A stretch of 64,000 nucleotides of DNA. Source: Mycobacterium haemophilum DSM 44634. GTDB lineage: Bacteria > Actinomycetota > Actinomycetes > Mycobacteriales > Mycobacteriaceae. A program made the position numbers and the translations under genes. A model generated the notes under the pieces. That model did not search any database. It was not told the DNA's origin and saw nothing but the letters and a program-made list of their open reading frames with translations. Location: contig NZ_CP011883.2 in assembly GCF_000340435.2 (NCBI RefSeq), forward strand, positions 3,704,687 through 3,768,686. Direction: 5' to 3'. Of the stretch, positions 8,803 through 17,095 are shown piece after piece (position 1 is the first letter of the stretch; the number at the start of each line of letters is the position of its first letter).

Positions 8803-9372
8803 ATGCCACATTCCGAAGGACTACCACCAGAAATCAACTCCGGCAACATGTGGAACGGCCCGGGTGGTTCCTCGTTGGTGCACGCCAGCTGGCGGTGGGG
8901 GTTGTTGAATCATAAGATGTGGGACCTCAAGGTGTCGTTCGACCAAATGCTCCACTGCCTGACTGAAGAGTGGTCAGGTGAGGTAGCTAGACAGGTGATT
9001 AATGCAGCCAAGCCATTTCAGGAGTGGCTGGAGGACCTCAGTGACCAGATCATGAATATCGCGAGAGAAACCCAGTGCATCATGACGGCCTTTTACGTTG
9101 CACAGGACGAGCTGGTGGACCCGGAACTGATCGACGCTAACCGTGCTGAGGTGTTGGCGCTGATCAACGACAACGAGCTCGGACAAAACAATGCAGCGAT
9201 CGCGGCACTCGAAGACGAATACGGAAGGTACTGGGACCAGGACGGTACGGCGATGTACAGGTATAGGCGTAAGTTGTCGGTTGCGTTGTCGAGGTTGACT
9301 CCGTGGCAGCCGCCGCCGACCGCCAACGACACCGGACTGGTCCAGCCGGTACCACTTCCTACCGGCAGTTAG
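8803..9372 (+). CDS. PPE-domain-only protein, unit 2
   Basis: A 189-residue PPE protein paired with an intact PE. The N-terminal part (MWNGPGGSSLVHASWRWGLLN) is nearly the same as in unit 7. The C-terminus reads WQPPPTANDTGLVQPVPLPTGS, the 'PTGS' end class shared with units 5 and 10; one Gln of the usual WQQPPP is missing. Directly downstream lies a copy of the sequence that normally sits between unit 10 and ilvX. Confidence 0.92.
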   Translation: MPHSEGLPPEINSGNMWNGPGGSSLVHASWRWGLLNHKMWDLKVSFDQMLHCLTEEWSGEVARQVINAAKPFQEWLEDLSDQIMNIARETQCIMTAFYVAQDELVDPELIDANRAEVLALINDNELGQNNAAIAALEDEYGRYWDQDGTAMYRYRRKLSVALSRLTPWQPPPTANDTGLVQPVPLPTGS

Positions 9373-9656
9373 GTCTCCGACGTGTTCGACACGGCAGTGA
9401 ATGGCTCATTAGACATCTTCGGTGGCTACCCGATCATTGACGGCACTACCGCGTCGATCAGATGCGGCCCCAGCTCGGCGAACGCCGCACCCAAGGCCGC
9501 GGCCAACTCCGCACAGGTAGTGACGCGCCGAGCCGAAACTCCCATACCCTCGGCGACCTTAACGAAATCTATTGTCGGACACTATAAATTAAGTAGATCC
9601 AGGTCATTGTCGTTTCGTCATTGCAGACCTTGTGCCCAAGCCCCCCTAACGTATCG
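9373..9656 (-). pseudogene. Spacer with truncated copy of the ilvX 3' end (copy A)
   Basis: Positions about 9426-9600 read on the minus strand as the last roughly 55 codons of ilvX, from KVAEGMGVSARR to the stop at 9426-9428, closely matching 20393-20565. The 5' boundary is abrupt: after the segment matching AAGTAGATC the sequence leaves ilvX and enters array spacer. The 50 bases before it are a shortened form of the unit 10 to ilvX spacer. No promoter or start codon for ilvX is present. Confidence 0.9.
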
Positions 9657-9926
9657 GGCCACTAACGCCGAAAATGTTCTGATACCATACCCCCTGCAAT
9701 GTAGGAGGGGATACACAGAGACCTGATCAGGCAATGGTGTACATCTTGAATAGCTCGGACTTGCAGTAGTTTACGCGCATTGGACTTCTTGGTCTGTCGT
9801 ATAGCCGTGCCAGTGAAGTCGCTGCACCTCACCAATGTGGGTGGTAGACCGCGCAAACAATCGATCGTTGATCAGCCCGGCGCAGTGTGCGCGGGTTCCT
9901 TAATCGTGGAATGGAGTTGATAGGTC
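9657..9926 (+). promoter_or_regulatory. Leader of array unit 3
   Basis: Full-length leader with TACCAT following GTTCTGA, the inverted repeat in the form ACCTGATCAGGC, a GTGAAG-type hairpin with a changed arm, and GGAATGGAGTTGATAGGTC before the ATG. Confidence 0.55.
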
Positions 9927-10241
9927 ATGTCTTATGTGACCACCGTCCCCGAGACGTTGCAGCGAGCGGCCACGAAGGTGCGACAATATTGTGAGCGCGG
10001 TTAACGCCAGTGCTGAGTCGGCGACCCAGCAATAACCGCGGTGGTGGCTCCCGGGCTCGATGCCGACTCGAAAAGGGCGGCGGCGCATCTGGTCCGATAC
10101 ACGCAGCAGTATCGGCAGACCATCGCTGCGGCGGCGGTGATCCTTGAGGAGTTTGCGCTCGCCTTGGATTCCGGCCCCGATAAGTATGCGACCGCCGAGG
10201 CCGACAACATCACGGCCTTGAGCTACGAGTCATCACAGTAG
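9927..10241 (+). pseudogene. PE-like gene, unit 3 (two frameshifts)
   Basis: Reads MSYVTTVPETLQRAATKVRQ, then stops at TAA after 25 codons because of missing bases in the segment that normally reads GAGCGGGCGGTT. A second frame disruption follows at GCGACCCAGCAATAA. The rest, from 10041 to the TAG at 10241, is an uninterrupted family C-terminal half with YATAE. Two independent lesions make sequencing error an unlikely explanation. Confidence 0.87.
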
Positions 10242-10266
10242 TTACGAGCCGGAAGGAACAACAAAC

Positions 10267-10887
10267 ATGCCACATTCCGAAGGGCTACCACCAGAGATCA
10301 ACTCCGGCAACATCTGGAACGGCCCGGGTGCTGGCTCGTTGGTGACCGCCTACGCGCAGTGGGAGATGTTGGGTCGCGAGGCGCGCTCTCTCGAATGCTC
10401 GTTGGACCAAATGCTCGGCTGTCTGATGGAAGAGTGGTCGGGTGAGGTGGCGATGCAGGTGAATAATGCGGCCACGCCGTTTCTGGACTGGCTGGCCAAC
10501 TTCAGTGACCAGGTCACTAATGCCGCGAGGCAGACCCAGCGCATCCTTATAGCTTTTTGCAATGCACATAACGAGGTGGTACCCCCGGAAGCGATCGATG
10601 CTAACCGCGCTGAGATGTTGGCGCTGATCAACGACAACGAGCTCGGGCAAAACACTGCGGCGATCGTGGCACTCGAGGATGAATACGGAAGGTACTGGGA
10701 CCAGGACGGCGTGGCGATGAACAGGTACAGGTGGGGGTTATCGACTGCGTTGACGAATTTGAAGACTCCGTGGCAGCAGCCGCCGCCGATCGCCAATAAC
10801 ACCGGGTTGGTGCCACCGGTGCCACTTAGTACGGCGCCACCGGAGTCACTTAGTCCGATGCCACCGGAGCCATTTCGTACCACTTAG
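10267..10887 (+). CDS. PPE-domain-only protein, unit 3
   Basis: A 206-residue PPE protein. The domain is standard (LPPEINSGNIWNGPGAGS, WSG at 57-59, ANRAEMLALINDNELGQN). The C-terminus is extended by proline-rich sequence with VPPVPLST, PPESLSPM and PPEPFRTT, encoded by three imperfect 30-base direct repeats at about 10808-10885. The PE gene upstream is broken. Confidence 0.92.
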   Translation: MPHSEGLPPEINSGNIWNGPGAGSLVTAYAQWEMLGREARSLECSLDQMLGCLMEEWSGEVAMQVNNAATPFLDWLANFSDQVTNAARQTQRILIAFCNAHNEVVPPEAIDANRAEMLALINDNELGQNTAAIVALEDEYGRYWDQDGVAMNRYRWGLSTALTNLKTPWQQPPPIANNTGLVPPVPLSTAPPESLSPMPPEPFRTT

Positions 10888-11032
10888 TTCTGCGATTCGC
10901 CGTGATCGGGTTTGCCGGTAGGCTGATCATCGGCCGGCGCCCGTTGGCGATGCATCCGATAATGTGCTGGGTCAGAACACGATCGGACTCGGCAAGACCT
11001 TGCGTGTCAAGGACCACCTGGCGTAAGGGGCC
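10888..11032. repeat. Spacer with fragment of an unidentified gene (copy 1)
   Basis: On the minus strand this DNA encodes a segment with VLDTQGLAESDRVLTQHIIGCIAN. The same segment, more or less complete, recurs in the spacers at about 14463-14620, 17211-17370 and, inverted, 18765-18910. I do not recognise the family. No start codon or ribosome-binding site is kept in this copy. Confidence 0.6.
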
Positions 11033-11302
11033 ACTGACTCCGAAAATTTCTGATATCATGCCCCCTACCGCAACTTAGGAGGAGATACACAGAGGCCTGA
11101 TCAGGCGATGGTGTCTATCTCGAATAGCTCGTATTTGCAGTAGTTTACGCGGAATTGCCCGCTTGGGTGTGTCGCATAGCCGTGCCCGTGAAGTCGTTGC
11201 GCTTCACCAACGTGGGTGGCCGACACCGCAAACAATCGATAGTTGATCAGCCCGGTGCCATGTGTGCGGGTTTCATTAATCGTGAAATGGAGTTGATAGG
11301 TC
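11033..11302 (+). promoter_or_regulatory. Leader of array unit 4
   Basis: Full-length leader with -10-like TATCAT at 11054-11059, the perfect palindrome GCCTGATCAGGC at 11095-11106, and the hairpin GTGAAG-TCGTTGCG-CTTCAC. GAAATGGAGTTGATAGGTC precedes the ATG. Confidence 0.6.
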
Positions 11303-11629
11303 ATGTCTTATGTAGTCACCGTCCCCGAAGCATTGCAGAAAGCGGCTGCAACGGTGCGAGCTCTTCGTGAGCGGGCGATTTCGGCTGATTCCGAGTCGAC
11401 ATCCCCAGAGATAACCGCGGTGGTGGCTCCCGCGCTCGATGCGGACTCACAAAGGGTGGCAGCGCATCTGGTCCAGAAAGGGCAGCAATATCGGCAGACC
11501 ATCGCTGCGGCGGCGGAGATTCTTGAGGAGTTCGCGGCCGCCTTGGATGCCGGTACCGATAAGTATGCGACCGCCGAGGCCGACAACATCACGGCCATGA
11601 GCTTAACGAATCACCACAGTCGATACTAG
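11303..11629 (+). CDS. PE-like protein, unit 4
   Basis: Intact 108-residue PE-like protein with VPEALQKAAATVRALRERA, DADSQRVAAHLVQKGQQYRQTI and YATAE. The last ten residues (MSLTNHHSRY) differ from sister copies because of a small insertion near the end of the gene; the motif region is not affected. The PPE gene follows after 22 bases. Confidence 0.87.
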   Translation: MSYVVTVPEALQKAAATVRALRERAISADSESTSPEITAVVAPALDADSQRVAAHLVQKGQQYRQTIAAAAEILEEFAAALDAGTDKYATAEADNITAMSLTNHHSRY

Positions 11630-11651
11630 CCGCAAGGAACAACCAACAAAC

Positions 11652-12233
11652 ATGCCACATTCCGAAGGACTACCACCAGAAATCAACTCCGCCAACATGC
11701 GGAACGGCCCGGGTGGTTCCTCGTTGGTGCACGCCGCCGATCGGTGGAAGTTGTTGGGTGACGAGATGCAGAAACTCAAGTCGTCGTTCAACCAAATGCT
11801 CAGCTCTCTAATAGAAGAGTGGTCGGGTGAGGTAGCAAGACAGGCGATTAATGCAGCCAAGCCATTTCAGGAGTGGCTGGAGGACCTCAGTGACCAGATC
11901 ATGAATATCGCGAGACAGACCCACTACATCATGAGGGCCTTTTGTAGTGCACATAACGACGTGGTGGACCCGGAAGAGATCGACGCTAACCGTGCTGAGG
12001 TGTTGGCGCTGATCAACGACAACGAGTTTGGGCAAAACAATGCGGCGATCGCGGCACTCGAGGATGAATACGGAAGGTTCTGGGACCAGAACGGTAGGGC
12101 GATGTGGTGGTATAGGTATACATTGTCGGCCGCGTTAACGAGCTTGACTCCGTGGCTGCAGCCACCGCCCATCGCCAACAACATCGGATTGGTCGCGCCG
12201 ATGCCACGTGCTGCAGACCGCTTTGGTCTGTGA
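11652..12233 (+). CDS. PPE-domain-only protein, unit 4
   Basis: A 193-residue PPE protein with the 'RFGL' C-terminal class (MPRAADRFGL) shared with units 6 and 8. It has NMRNGPGGSS at 15-24, WSG near 57, and the EDEYGRFWDQNGRAM helix. Paired with an intact PE. Its stop is followed after about 25 bases by the remains of the next PE gene, with no leader in between, so unit 5 is probably transcribed together with unit 4. Confidence 0.92.
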   Translation: MPHSEGLPPEINSANMRNGPGGSSLVHAADRWKLLGDEMQKLKSSFNQMLSSLIEEWSGEVARQAINAAKPFQEWLEDLSDQIMNIARQTHYIMRAFCSAHNDVVDPEEIDANRAEVLALINDNEFGQNNAAIAALEDEYGRFWDQNGRAMWWYRYTLSAALTSLTPWLQPPPIANNIGLVAPMPRAADRFGL

Positions 12234-12261
12234 TTCGTCGTGATGGTGGTGAGCCGACACA

Positions 12262-12329
12262 GTGCTGCTAATTATGCGACCGCCGAAGCCGACAACATCA
12301 CGGCCTTGAGCTACGAGTCATCACAGTAG
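12262..12329 (+). pseudogene. PE-like gene remnant, unit 5 (last ~21 codons only)
   Basis: Encodes only NYATAEADNITALSYESSQ and the stop TAG 12327-12329, nearly identical to the C-termini of units 3 and 10. The leader and four-fifths of the gene are deleted and the remnant is joined to the 3' flank of the unit 4 PPE gene. Confidence 0.9.
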
Positions 12330-12359
12330 TTACGCGCCGAAAAGGAGCAATAAACAAAC

Positions 12360-12932
12360 ATGCCACATTCCGAAGGACTACCACCAGAGATCAACTCCCA
12401 CAACATATGGGGCGGGCCGGGTGCTGACTCAATAGAGGACGCCGTCCGGGCGTGGGCGTCGTTGCGTAGGGAGATTTGTGACCTCGGGTCGCAGTTCGAC
12501 CAAATACTCCTCTGTCTGATGGACGACTGGTCGGGTCCCGTGGCGATACGGGTGATTGATGCGGCCACGCCGTTTCTGAGGTGGCTAGACTCCCTCGATG
12601 CCAAGCTCTTTGCGACCGAGAGACATATCCGCCGCATCGGGCGTGCCTTTTTCAATGCACGTCGCGACGCGGTGCACCCGATATTGATCGACGCTAACCG
12701 TGCTCAGGTGTTGGCGCTGACCAGGGACAATGAGTTCGGGCAAAACAATGCGGCGATCGCGGCACTCGAGGACGAATACGACAGGTACTGGGACCAGGAC
12801 GGTGATGCGATGTGGACGTATAGGCAAGAGTTGTCGAACGCGTTGAGCAGGTTGACTCCGTGGCAGCAGCCGCCGCCGATCGCCAACAACACCGGGTTAG
12901 TCCAGCCGGTACCACTGCCTACTGGCAGTTAG
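12360..12932 (+). CDS. PPE-domain-only protein, unit 5
   Basis: A 190-residue PPE protein of a distinct subgroup: NIWGGPGADSIEDAVRAWASLR in place of the usual MWNGPG...SL, a pattern shared only with unit 10. The central part is also divergent (ERHIRRIGRAFFNARRDAVHP). It ends in the 'PTGS' class. The gene has no PE partner of its own, yet is fully open. Confidence 0.92.
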   Translation: MPHSEGLPPEINSHNIWGGPGADSIEDAVRAWASLRREICDLGSQFDQILLCLMDDWSGPVAIRVIDAATPFLRWLDSLDAKLFATERHIRRIGRAFFNARRDAVHPILIDANRAQVLALTRDNEFGQNNAAIAALEDEYDRYWDQDGDAMWTYRQELSNALSRLTPWQQPPPIANNTGLVQPVPLPTGS

Positions 12933-13242
12933 GTCTCCGACGTGTTCGACACCGCAGCGAATGTGCTCAACGATATGATGCAACGGCTCATGAGACACCT
13001 TCAGTAGCTACCCGACGATTGACGGCACTACCGCGTCGATCAGATGCGGCCCCGGCTCGGCGAACGCTGCACCCAAAGCGTCAGCCAGCTCCGCACAGGT
13101 AGTGGCGCGCCGCGCCGAAACTCCCATACCCTCGGCGATCTTAACGAAATTCGTTGTTGGACAATGGTAAATCAAATAACTCCAAGTCCTCACCGTTTCG
13201 TCATTGCAGACCATGCGCTCCAAGCCCCACCTAACGCATCGG
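12933..13242 (-). pseudogene. Spacer with truncated copy of the ilvX 3' end (copy B)
   Basis: Positions about 13008-13185 encode, on the minus strand, NFVKIAEGMGVSARRATTC and onward to the ilvX C-terminus HLIDAVVPSIVG, stop at 13008-13010. The upstream 75 bases match the true unit 10 to ilvX spacer better than copy A does. The break from ilvX into array spacer is at the same place as in copy A, and both continue into TTTCGTCATTGCAGACC and the next leader. Confidence 0.9.
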
Positions 13243-13512
13243 ACCACCGGCACCGAAAATTTCTGATACCATCTCACCGCCGCAACTTAGGAGGGGATAC
13301 ACAGAGGCCTGATCAGGCGATGGTGTCTATCTTGAATAGCTCGGACTTGCAGTAGTTTACGCGCATTGGACTTCTTGGTCTGTCGTATAGCCGTGCCCGT
13401 GAAGTCGTTGCGCTTCACCAACGTGGGTGGCCGACACCGCAAACAATCAATAGTTGATCAGCCCGGTGCCATGTGTGCGGGTTCGTTAATCGGGGAGTGG
13501 AGTTGATAGGTC
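13243..13512 (+). promoter_or_regulatory. Leader of array unit 6
   Basis: Full-length leader with TACCAT near 13267, the perfect palindrome GCCTGATCAGGC at 13307-13318, and the intact GTGAAG...CTTCAC hairpin. Confidence 0.6.
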
Positions 13513-13833
13513 ATGTCTTATGTGGTCACCGTCCCCAAGGCGCGGCGGTGAGCGGCTGTGAACGTGCGGCAACTTCGCGAAGGGGTGGTTCTCTTCCAGT
13601 AATGATTCGGCGGCCCAGCGATAACCGCGGTGGTGGCCCCCGCGCTCGATGCCGACTCAAAAAGGGCGGCAGCGTGTCTGGTGCGATACGCGCAGCAGTA
13701 TGAACAGACCATTGCTGCGACGGCGGAGATCCTTGAGGGATTTGCGCTGGCCTTAAATGCCGGTGTCGCTAAGTACTCCGCCGCCGAAGCCGACAACATC
13801 ACCGCCTTACAGCTCAACGAGTCATCACAGTAG
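13513..13833 (+). pseudogene. PE-like gene, unit 6 (early stop and frameshifts)
   Basis: Reads MSYVVTVPKARR and then TGA at codon 13; the signature Pro-Glu is Pro-Lys. Further on, TCTTCCAGTAATGATTCG breaks the frame again. The C-terminal part from about 13630 is open and retains the APALDADSKRAAACLV helix and a Tyr-Ser-Ala-Ala-Glu motif. Confidence 0.87.
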
Positions 13834-13861
13834 CTACGAGCCGAAGGAACAACGAACAAAC

Positions 13862-14443
13862 ATGCCACATTCCGAAGGGCTACCACCGGAAATCAACTCC
13901 GCCAACATGCTGGGCGGCCCGGGTCCTTTCTCGATGGCGCACGCCTCCATGAAGTGGATGTCGCTGGGTAAGGAGATGTGGGACCTCAAGATGTCGTTCG
14001 ACCAAATGCTCACCTGTCTGACCGAAGAGTGGTCGGGTGAGGTGGCAATGCAGGCGATTAATGCAGCCAAGCCATTTCAGGAGTGGCTGGAGGACCTCAG
14101 TGACCAGATCATGAATATAGCGAGACAGACCCACTACATCATGAGGGCCTTTCGCCTTGCACATTACGACGTGGTGGACCCGGAACTGATCAACGCTAAC
14201 CGTGCTCAGGTGTTGGCGCTGCTCCAAGACAACGAGCTCGGGCAAAACACTGCGGCGATCGCGCAACTCGAGCACGAATACGCAGACTACTGGGACCAGG
14301 ACGGTGATGCGATGAGAACGTACAGGCATGACTTGTCAGTCGCGTTAACGAGCTTGACTCCGTGGCAGCAGCCGCCGCCGATCGCCAACAACACCGGACT
14401 GGTGGCATCAATGCCACGTGCTGCAGACCGCTTCGGTCTCTGA
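13862..14443 (+). CDS. PPE-domain-only protein, unit 6
   Basis: A 193-residue PPE protein from ATG 13862; a longer frame extends upstream into the broken PE gene but lacks family sequence. It has NMLGGPGPFSMAHASMKW, WSG near 57 and the variant LEHEYADYWDQDGDAMRTYRHDLS helix, the last shared with unit 8. 'RFGL' C-terminus. Its upstream PE is dead. Confidence 0.92.
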   Translation: MPHSEGLPPEINSANMLGGPGPFSMAHASMKWMSLGKEMWDLKMSFDQMLTCLTEEWSGEVAMQAINAAKPFQEWLEDLSDQIMNIARQTHYIMRAFRLAHYDVVDPELINANRAQVLALLQDNELGQNTAAIAQLEHEYADYWDQDGDAMRTYRHDLSVALTSLTPWQQPPPIANNTGLVASMPRAADRFGL

Positions 14444-14907
14444 TTCGTCGATCAATTTGATGCAGTCGGGTTGATCGTCGGCGGGGATCGTCAGCGATAA
14501 ATTCGATAATGCGCTGGGTCAGAACATGATCGGGCTCGGCAAAACTCAGCGTGTCCGCCACCACGGCCCAGCTACCGGCCGCCCGTGAAAGACCGAGTCC
14601 AGTGCCACGGATCAGATACGGGTCGCACAGCACATCGGTCACAGGTAACGAACTGTGCATCAAACCCGGTTAGCTTCAACACGCCACGGCTTGCTGCTCC
14701 TTGGGATGGTCTGCGGTTCAAAGCTGCCGTCGCGGTCGAGGGGCACCGCGATGTCGATGTCGCCGGGCCGTGTCGGTCAGCACAGTTTTCGCGTGTGTGT
14801 CGTTACGTGAGTTCTTCTTCGAGTGGGTACGTCCGGCTGTATCGGTGAACCAGACTTCGTGGGCCTGAGCCCCGCAGAGCAGCTCCAGTCGCTAGCCTCT
14901 CCGGGCC
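14444..14907. repeat. Spacer with second copy of the unidentified gene fragment
   Basis: Minus-strand coding of DPYLIRGTGLGLSRAAGSW and then VVADTLSFAEPDHVLTQRII at about 14463-14620 makes this the longest copy of the fragment seen in other spacers. Around 14735-14765 it shares GTCGCGGTCGAGGGGCACCG with 18681-18700. No intact gene found in these 464 bases. Confidence 0.55.
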
Positions 14908-15179
14908 ACTGACACCGGAAACTTCTGGTACCATATCCCCCTACCGCAACTTAGGAGGGGATACACAGAAGCCTGCTCAGGCGATGGTGTCTATCTTGAA
15001 TAGCTCGGATTTGCAGTAGTTTACGCGGAACTGCCCTCTTGGGCGTGTCGCATAGCCGTGCCCGTGAAGTCGTGCGCTTCACCAACGTGGGTGGCCGACA
15101 CCGCAAACAATCAATAGTTAATCAGCCCGGCGCCATGGTGCGCGGGTTTCAATTAATCGTGAAATGGAGTTAATAGGTC
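14908..15179 (+). promoter_or_regulatory. Leader of array unit 7
   Basis: Full-length leader with CTGACA, a -10-like TACCAT near 14929, and the inverted repeat with a central change, GCCTGCTCAGGC, near 14972. The hairpin arm lacks one loop base compared with units 4 and 6. Confidence 0.58.
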
Positions 15180-15503
15180 ATGTCTTATGTAGTCACCGTC
15201 CCCGAAGCATTGCAGAAAGCGGCGGCAACGGTGCGACAACTTCGTGAGCGGGCGATTTCGGCTAATGCTGAGTCGGCGGCCCCAGAGATAACCGCGGTGG
15301 TGGCTCCCGCGCTCGATGCCGACTCAAAAAGGGTGGCAGCCTATCTGGTCCGGAAAGGCCAGCAATATCGGCAGACCATCGCTGCGGCAGCGGTGATTCT
15401 TGAGGAGTTCGCGGCCGCCTTGGATGCCGGTGCCGCTCAGTACTCCGCCGCCGAGGTCGACAACGTCACGGCCTTGATGCGGCTCAACGAGTCATCACAG
15501 TAG
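15180..15503 (+). CDS. PE-like protein, unit 7
   Basis: Intact 107-residue PE-like protein with VPEALQKAAATVRQLRERA, DADSKRVAAYLVRKGQQYRQTI and Tyr-Ser-Ala-Ala-Glu, nearly the same as unit 2. It is 28 bases from its PPE partner. Confidence 0.88.
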   Translation: MSYVVTVPEALQKAAATVRQLRERAISANAESAAPEITAVVAPALDADSKRVAAYLVRKGQQYRQTIAAAAVILEEFAAALDAGAAQYSAAEVDNVTALMRLNESSQ

Positions 15504-15531
15504 TTACGAGCCGAAGGAACAACTAACATAC

Positions 15532-16107
15532 ATGCCGCATTTCGAAGGGCTACCGCCAGAGATCAACTCGCACAACATGTGGAACGGCCCGGGTGGTTCC
15601 TCGTTGGTGCACGCCAGCCGGCGATGGGGGTTGTTGAATCAGGAGATGTGGGACCTCAAGGTGTCGTTCGACCAAATACTCAACTGCCTGGCAGAAGAGT
15701 GGTCGGGTGAGGTAGCGATACAGGCGATTAATGCAGCCAAGCCATTTCAGGAGTGGCTGGTTGACCTCGTTGAGCAGATCCTTAATATCGAGAGAGAAAC
15801 CCAGTACATCATGACGGCCTTTTACGTTGCACAGAACGAGCTGGTGCATCCGGCACTGATCGACTCTAACCGTGCTGAGGTGTTGGCGCTGATCAACGAC
15901 AACGAGTTCGGGCTAAACAATGCGGATATCGCAGCACTCGAGGACGAATACGGAAGGTACTGGGACCAGGACGGTACGGCGATGAATAGGTACAGGCGTA
16001 AGTTGTCGATTGCGTTGTCGAGGTTGACTCCGTGGCAGCAGCCACCGCCGATCGCCAACAACACCCGGTCCCCACTGCAAAATTTGGGAGTGATAGCAGA
16101 GGCCTGA
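15532..16107 (+). CDS. PPE-domain-only protein, unit 7
   Basis: A 191-residue PPE protein with Phe at residue 4 (MPHFEGLPPEINS). The N-terminal two-thirds resemble unit 2. As in unit 1, the C-terminus is a fusion: after PPIANNTR the frame runs into leader sequence (SPLQNLGVIAEA) and stops at the leader palindrome. The same PPE codon is joined to the same leader position in both units. Confidence 0.92.
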   Translation: MPHFEGLPPEINSHNMWNGPGGSSLVHASRRWGLLNQEMWDLKVSFDQILNCLAEEWSGEVAIQAINAAKPFQEWLVDLVEQILNIERETQYIMTAFYVAQNELVHPALIDSNRAEVLALINDNEFGLNNADIAALEDEYGRYWDQDGTAMNRYRRKLSIALSRLTPWQQPPPIANNTRSPLQNLGVIAEA

Positions 16108-16162
16108 TTAAGCGATGGTGTGTATCTTGAATAGCTTGGATTTGCAGTAGTTTACGCGTGTC
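16068..16162 (+). promoter_or_regulatory. Leader of array unit 8 (internally deleted)
   Basis: Only the first part of the leader remains, to TTTGCAGTAGTTTACGCG. About 180 bases, including the hairpin and the ribosome-binding site, are missing; the sequence then jumps to the PE coding region. The palindrome is degenerate (GCCTGATTAAGC). Confidence 0.6.
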
Positions 16163-16171
16163 ACGTCCTAT

Positions 16172-16483
16172 GTGGCCACCGTCCGCGAGGCATTGCAGAA
16201 AGCGGCTGCAACGGTGCGACAACTTCGTGAGCGGGCAGTTGACGTCACTGCTGAGTCGGGAGCCCCAGCGATAGCCGCGGTGGTGGCTCCCGCGCTCGAT
16301 GCCGACTCGAAAAGGGCGGCAACCTATCTGGTCCGATACGCACAGCAGTATCAGCAGACCATCGCCGCGGCGACGGTGATTCTTGAGGAGTTCGCGGCCG
16401 CCTTAGATGCCGGTGCCATTAAGTATGCGACCGCCAAGGCCGACAACAACATCACAGCCTTGAGCTACGAGTCAGCACAGTAG
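16172..16483 (+). CDS. PE-like protein, unit 8 (start and secretion motif damaged)
   Basis: The usual ATG is ACG at 16163-16165, so the first usable in-frame start is GTG 16172, giving 103 residues beginning at VATVREALQKAA; Pro8 of the Pro-Glu signature is Arg. The secretion motif reads Tyr-Ala-Thr-Ala-Lys, so the acidic residue of YxxxD/E is lost. One extra codon is present (ADNNITAL). The frame is open, but with no leader and no ribosome-binding site it may be a pseudogene without frame lesions. Confidence 0.6.
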   Translation: MATVREALQKAAATVRQLRERAVDVTAESGAPAIAAVVAPALDADSKRAATYLVRYAQQYQQTIAAATVILEEFAAALDAGAIKYATAKADNNITALSYESAQ

Positions 16484-16513
16484 TTACGAGCCGAAAAGGA
16501 ACAACGAACACAC

Positions 16514-17095
16514 ATGCCACATTCCGAAGGACTACCACCAGAAATCAACTCCCACAACATGCGGAACGGCCCGGGTCCTGCATCGTTAACACGCGCCAGT
16601 TCGCAGTGGACGGAGCTGGGTTACGAGGTGAGTTCCCTCAAGTGGCAGTTGGACGTAATGCTCAGCGGCCTGGCGAAGGCGTGGTCAGGTGAAGCAGCGA
16701 TGCAGGTAATTAATGCAGCCAAGCCGTTTCAGGAATGGTTGGTCGACCTCGTTGACCAGATCGCGAATATCGCGAGACAGACCCACTACATCATGGTGGC
16801 CTTTTGCCTTGCCCATAACAGCATGGTGGACCCGGCACTAATCAACGCTAACCGTACTCAGATGTTAGCGCTGACCAACGACAACGAGCTCGGGCAAAAC
16901 ACTGCGGCGATCGCGCAACTCGAGCACGAATACGCAGACTACTGGGACCAGGACGGTGATGCGATGCGGACGTACAGGCATGACTTGTCGTTCGCGTTAA
17001 CGAGGTTGACTCCGTGGCAGCAGCCACCGCCGATCGCCACCAACACCGGGTTGGTCCAGCCGATACCACGTGCTGAAGCCCGCTTCGGTCTCTGA
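16514..17095 (+). CDS. PPE-domain-only protein, unit 8
   Basis: A 193-residue PPE protein with NMRNGPGPASLTRASSQW, WSG near 57, the LEHEYADYWDQDGDAMRTYRHDLS segment shared with unit 6, and a 'RFGL'-class end (IPRAEARFGL). Its own PE is damaged and lacks a leader, so expression would rely on unit 7. Confidence 0.92.
   Translation: MPHSEGLPPEINSHNMRNGPGPASLTRASSQWTELGYEVSSLKWQLDVMLSGLAKAWSGEAAMQVINAAKPFQEWLVDLVDQIANIARQTHYIMVAFCLAHNSMVDPALINANRTQMLALTNDNELGQNTAAIAQLEHEYADYWDQDGDAMRTYRHDLSFALTRLTPWQQPPPIATNTGLVQPIPRAEARFGL

Noticed and set aside
11101..11304. Antisense 67-codon open frame in the leader of unit 4, repeated at 19197-19400 in unit 10
   Set aside because: The two copies encode similar proteins (MTYQL...YRLFA...HVGEAQRL), but units 2, 3 and 7 have single-base deletions or changes that break the frame, so this is better explained by conserved leader DNA than by a gene.
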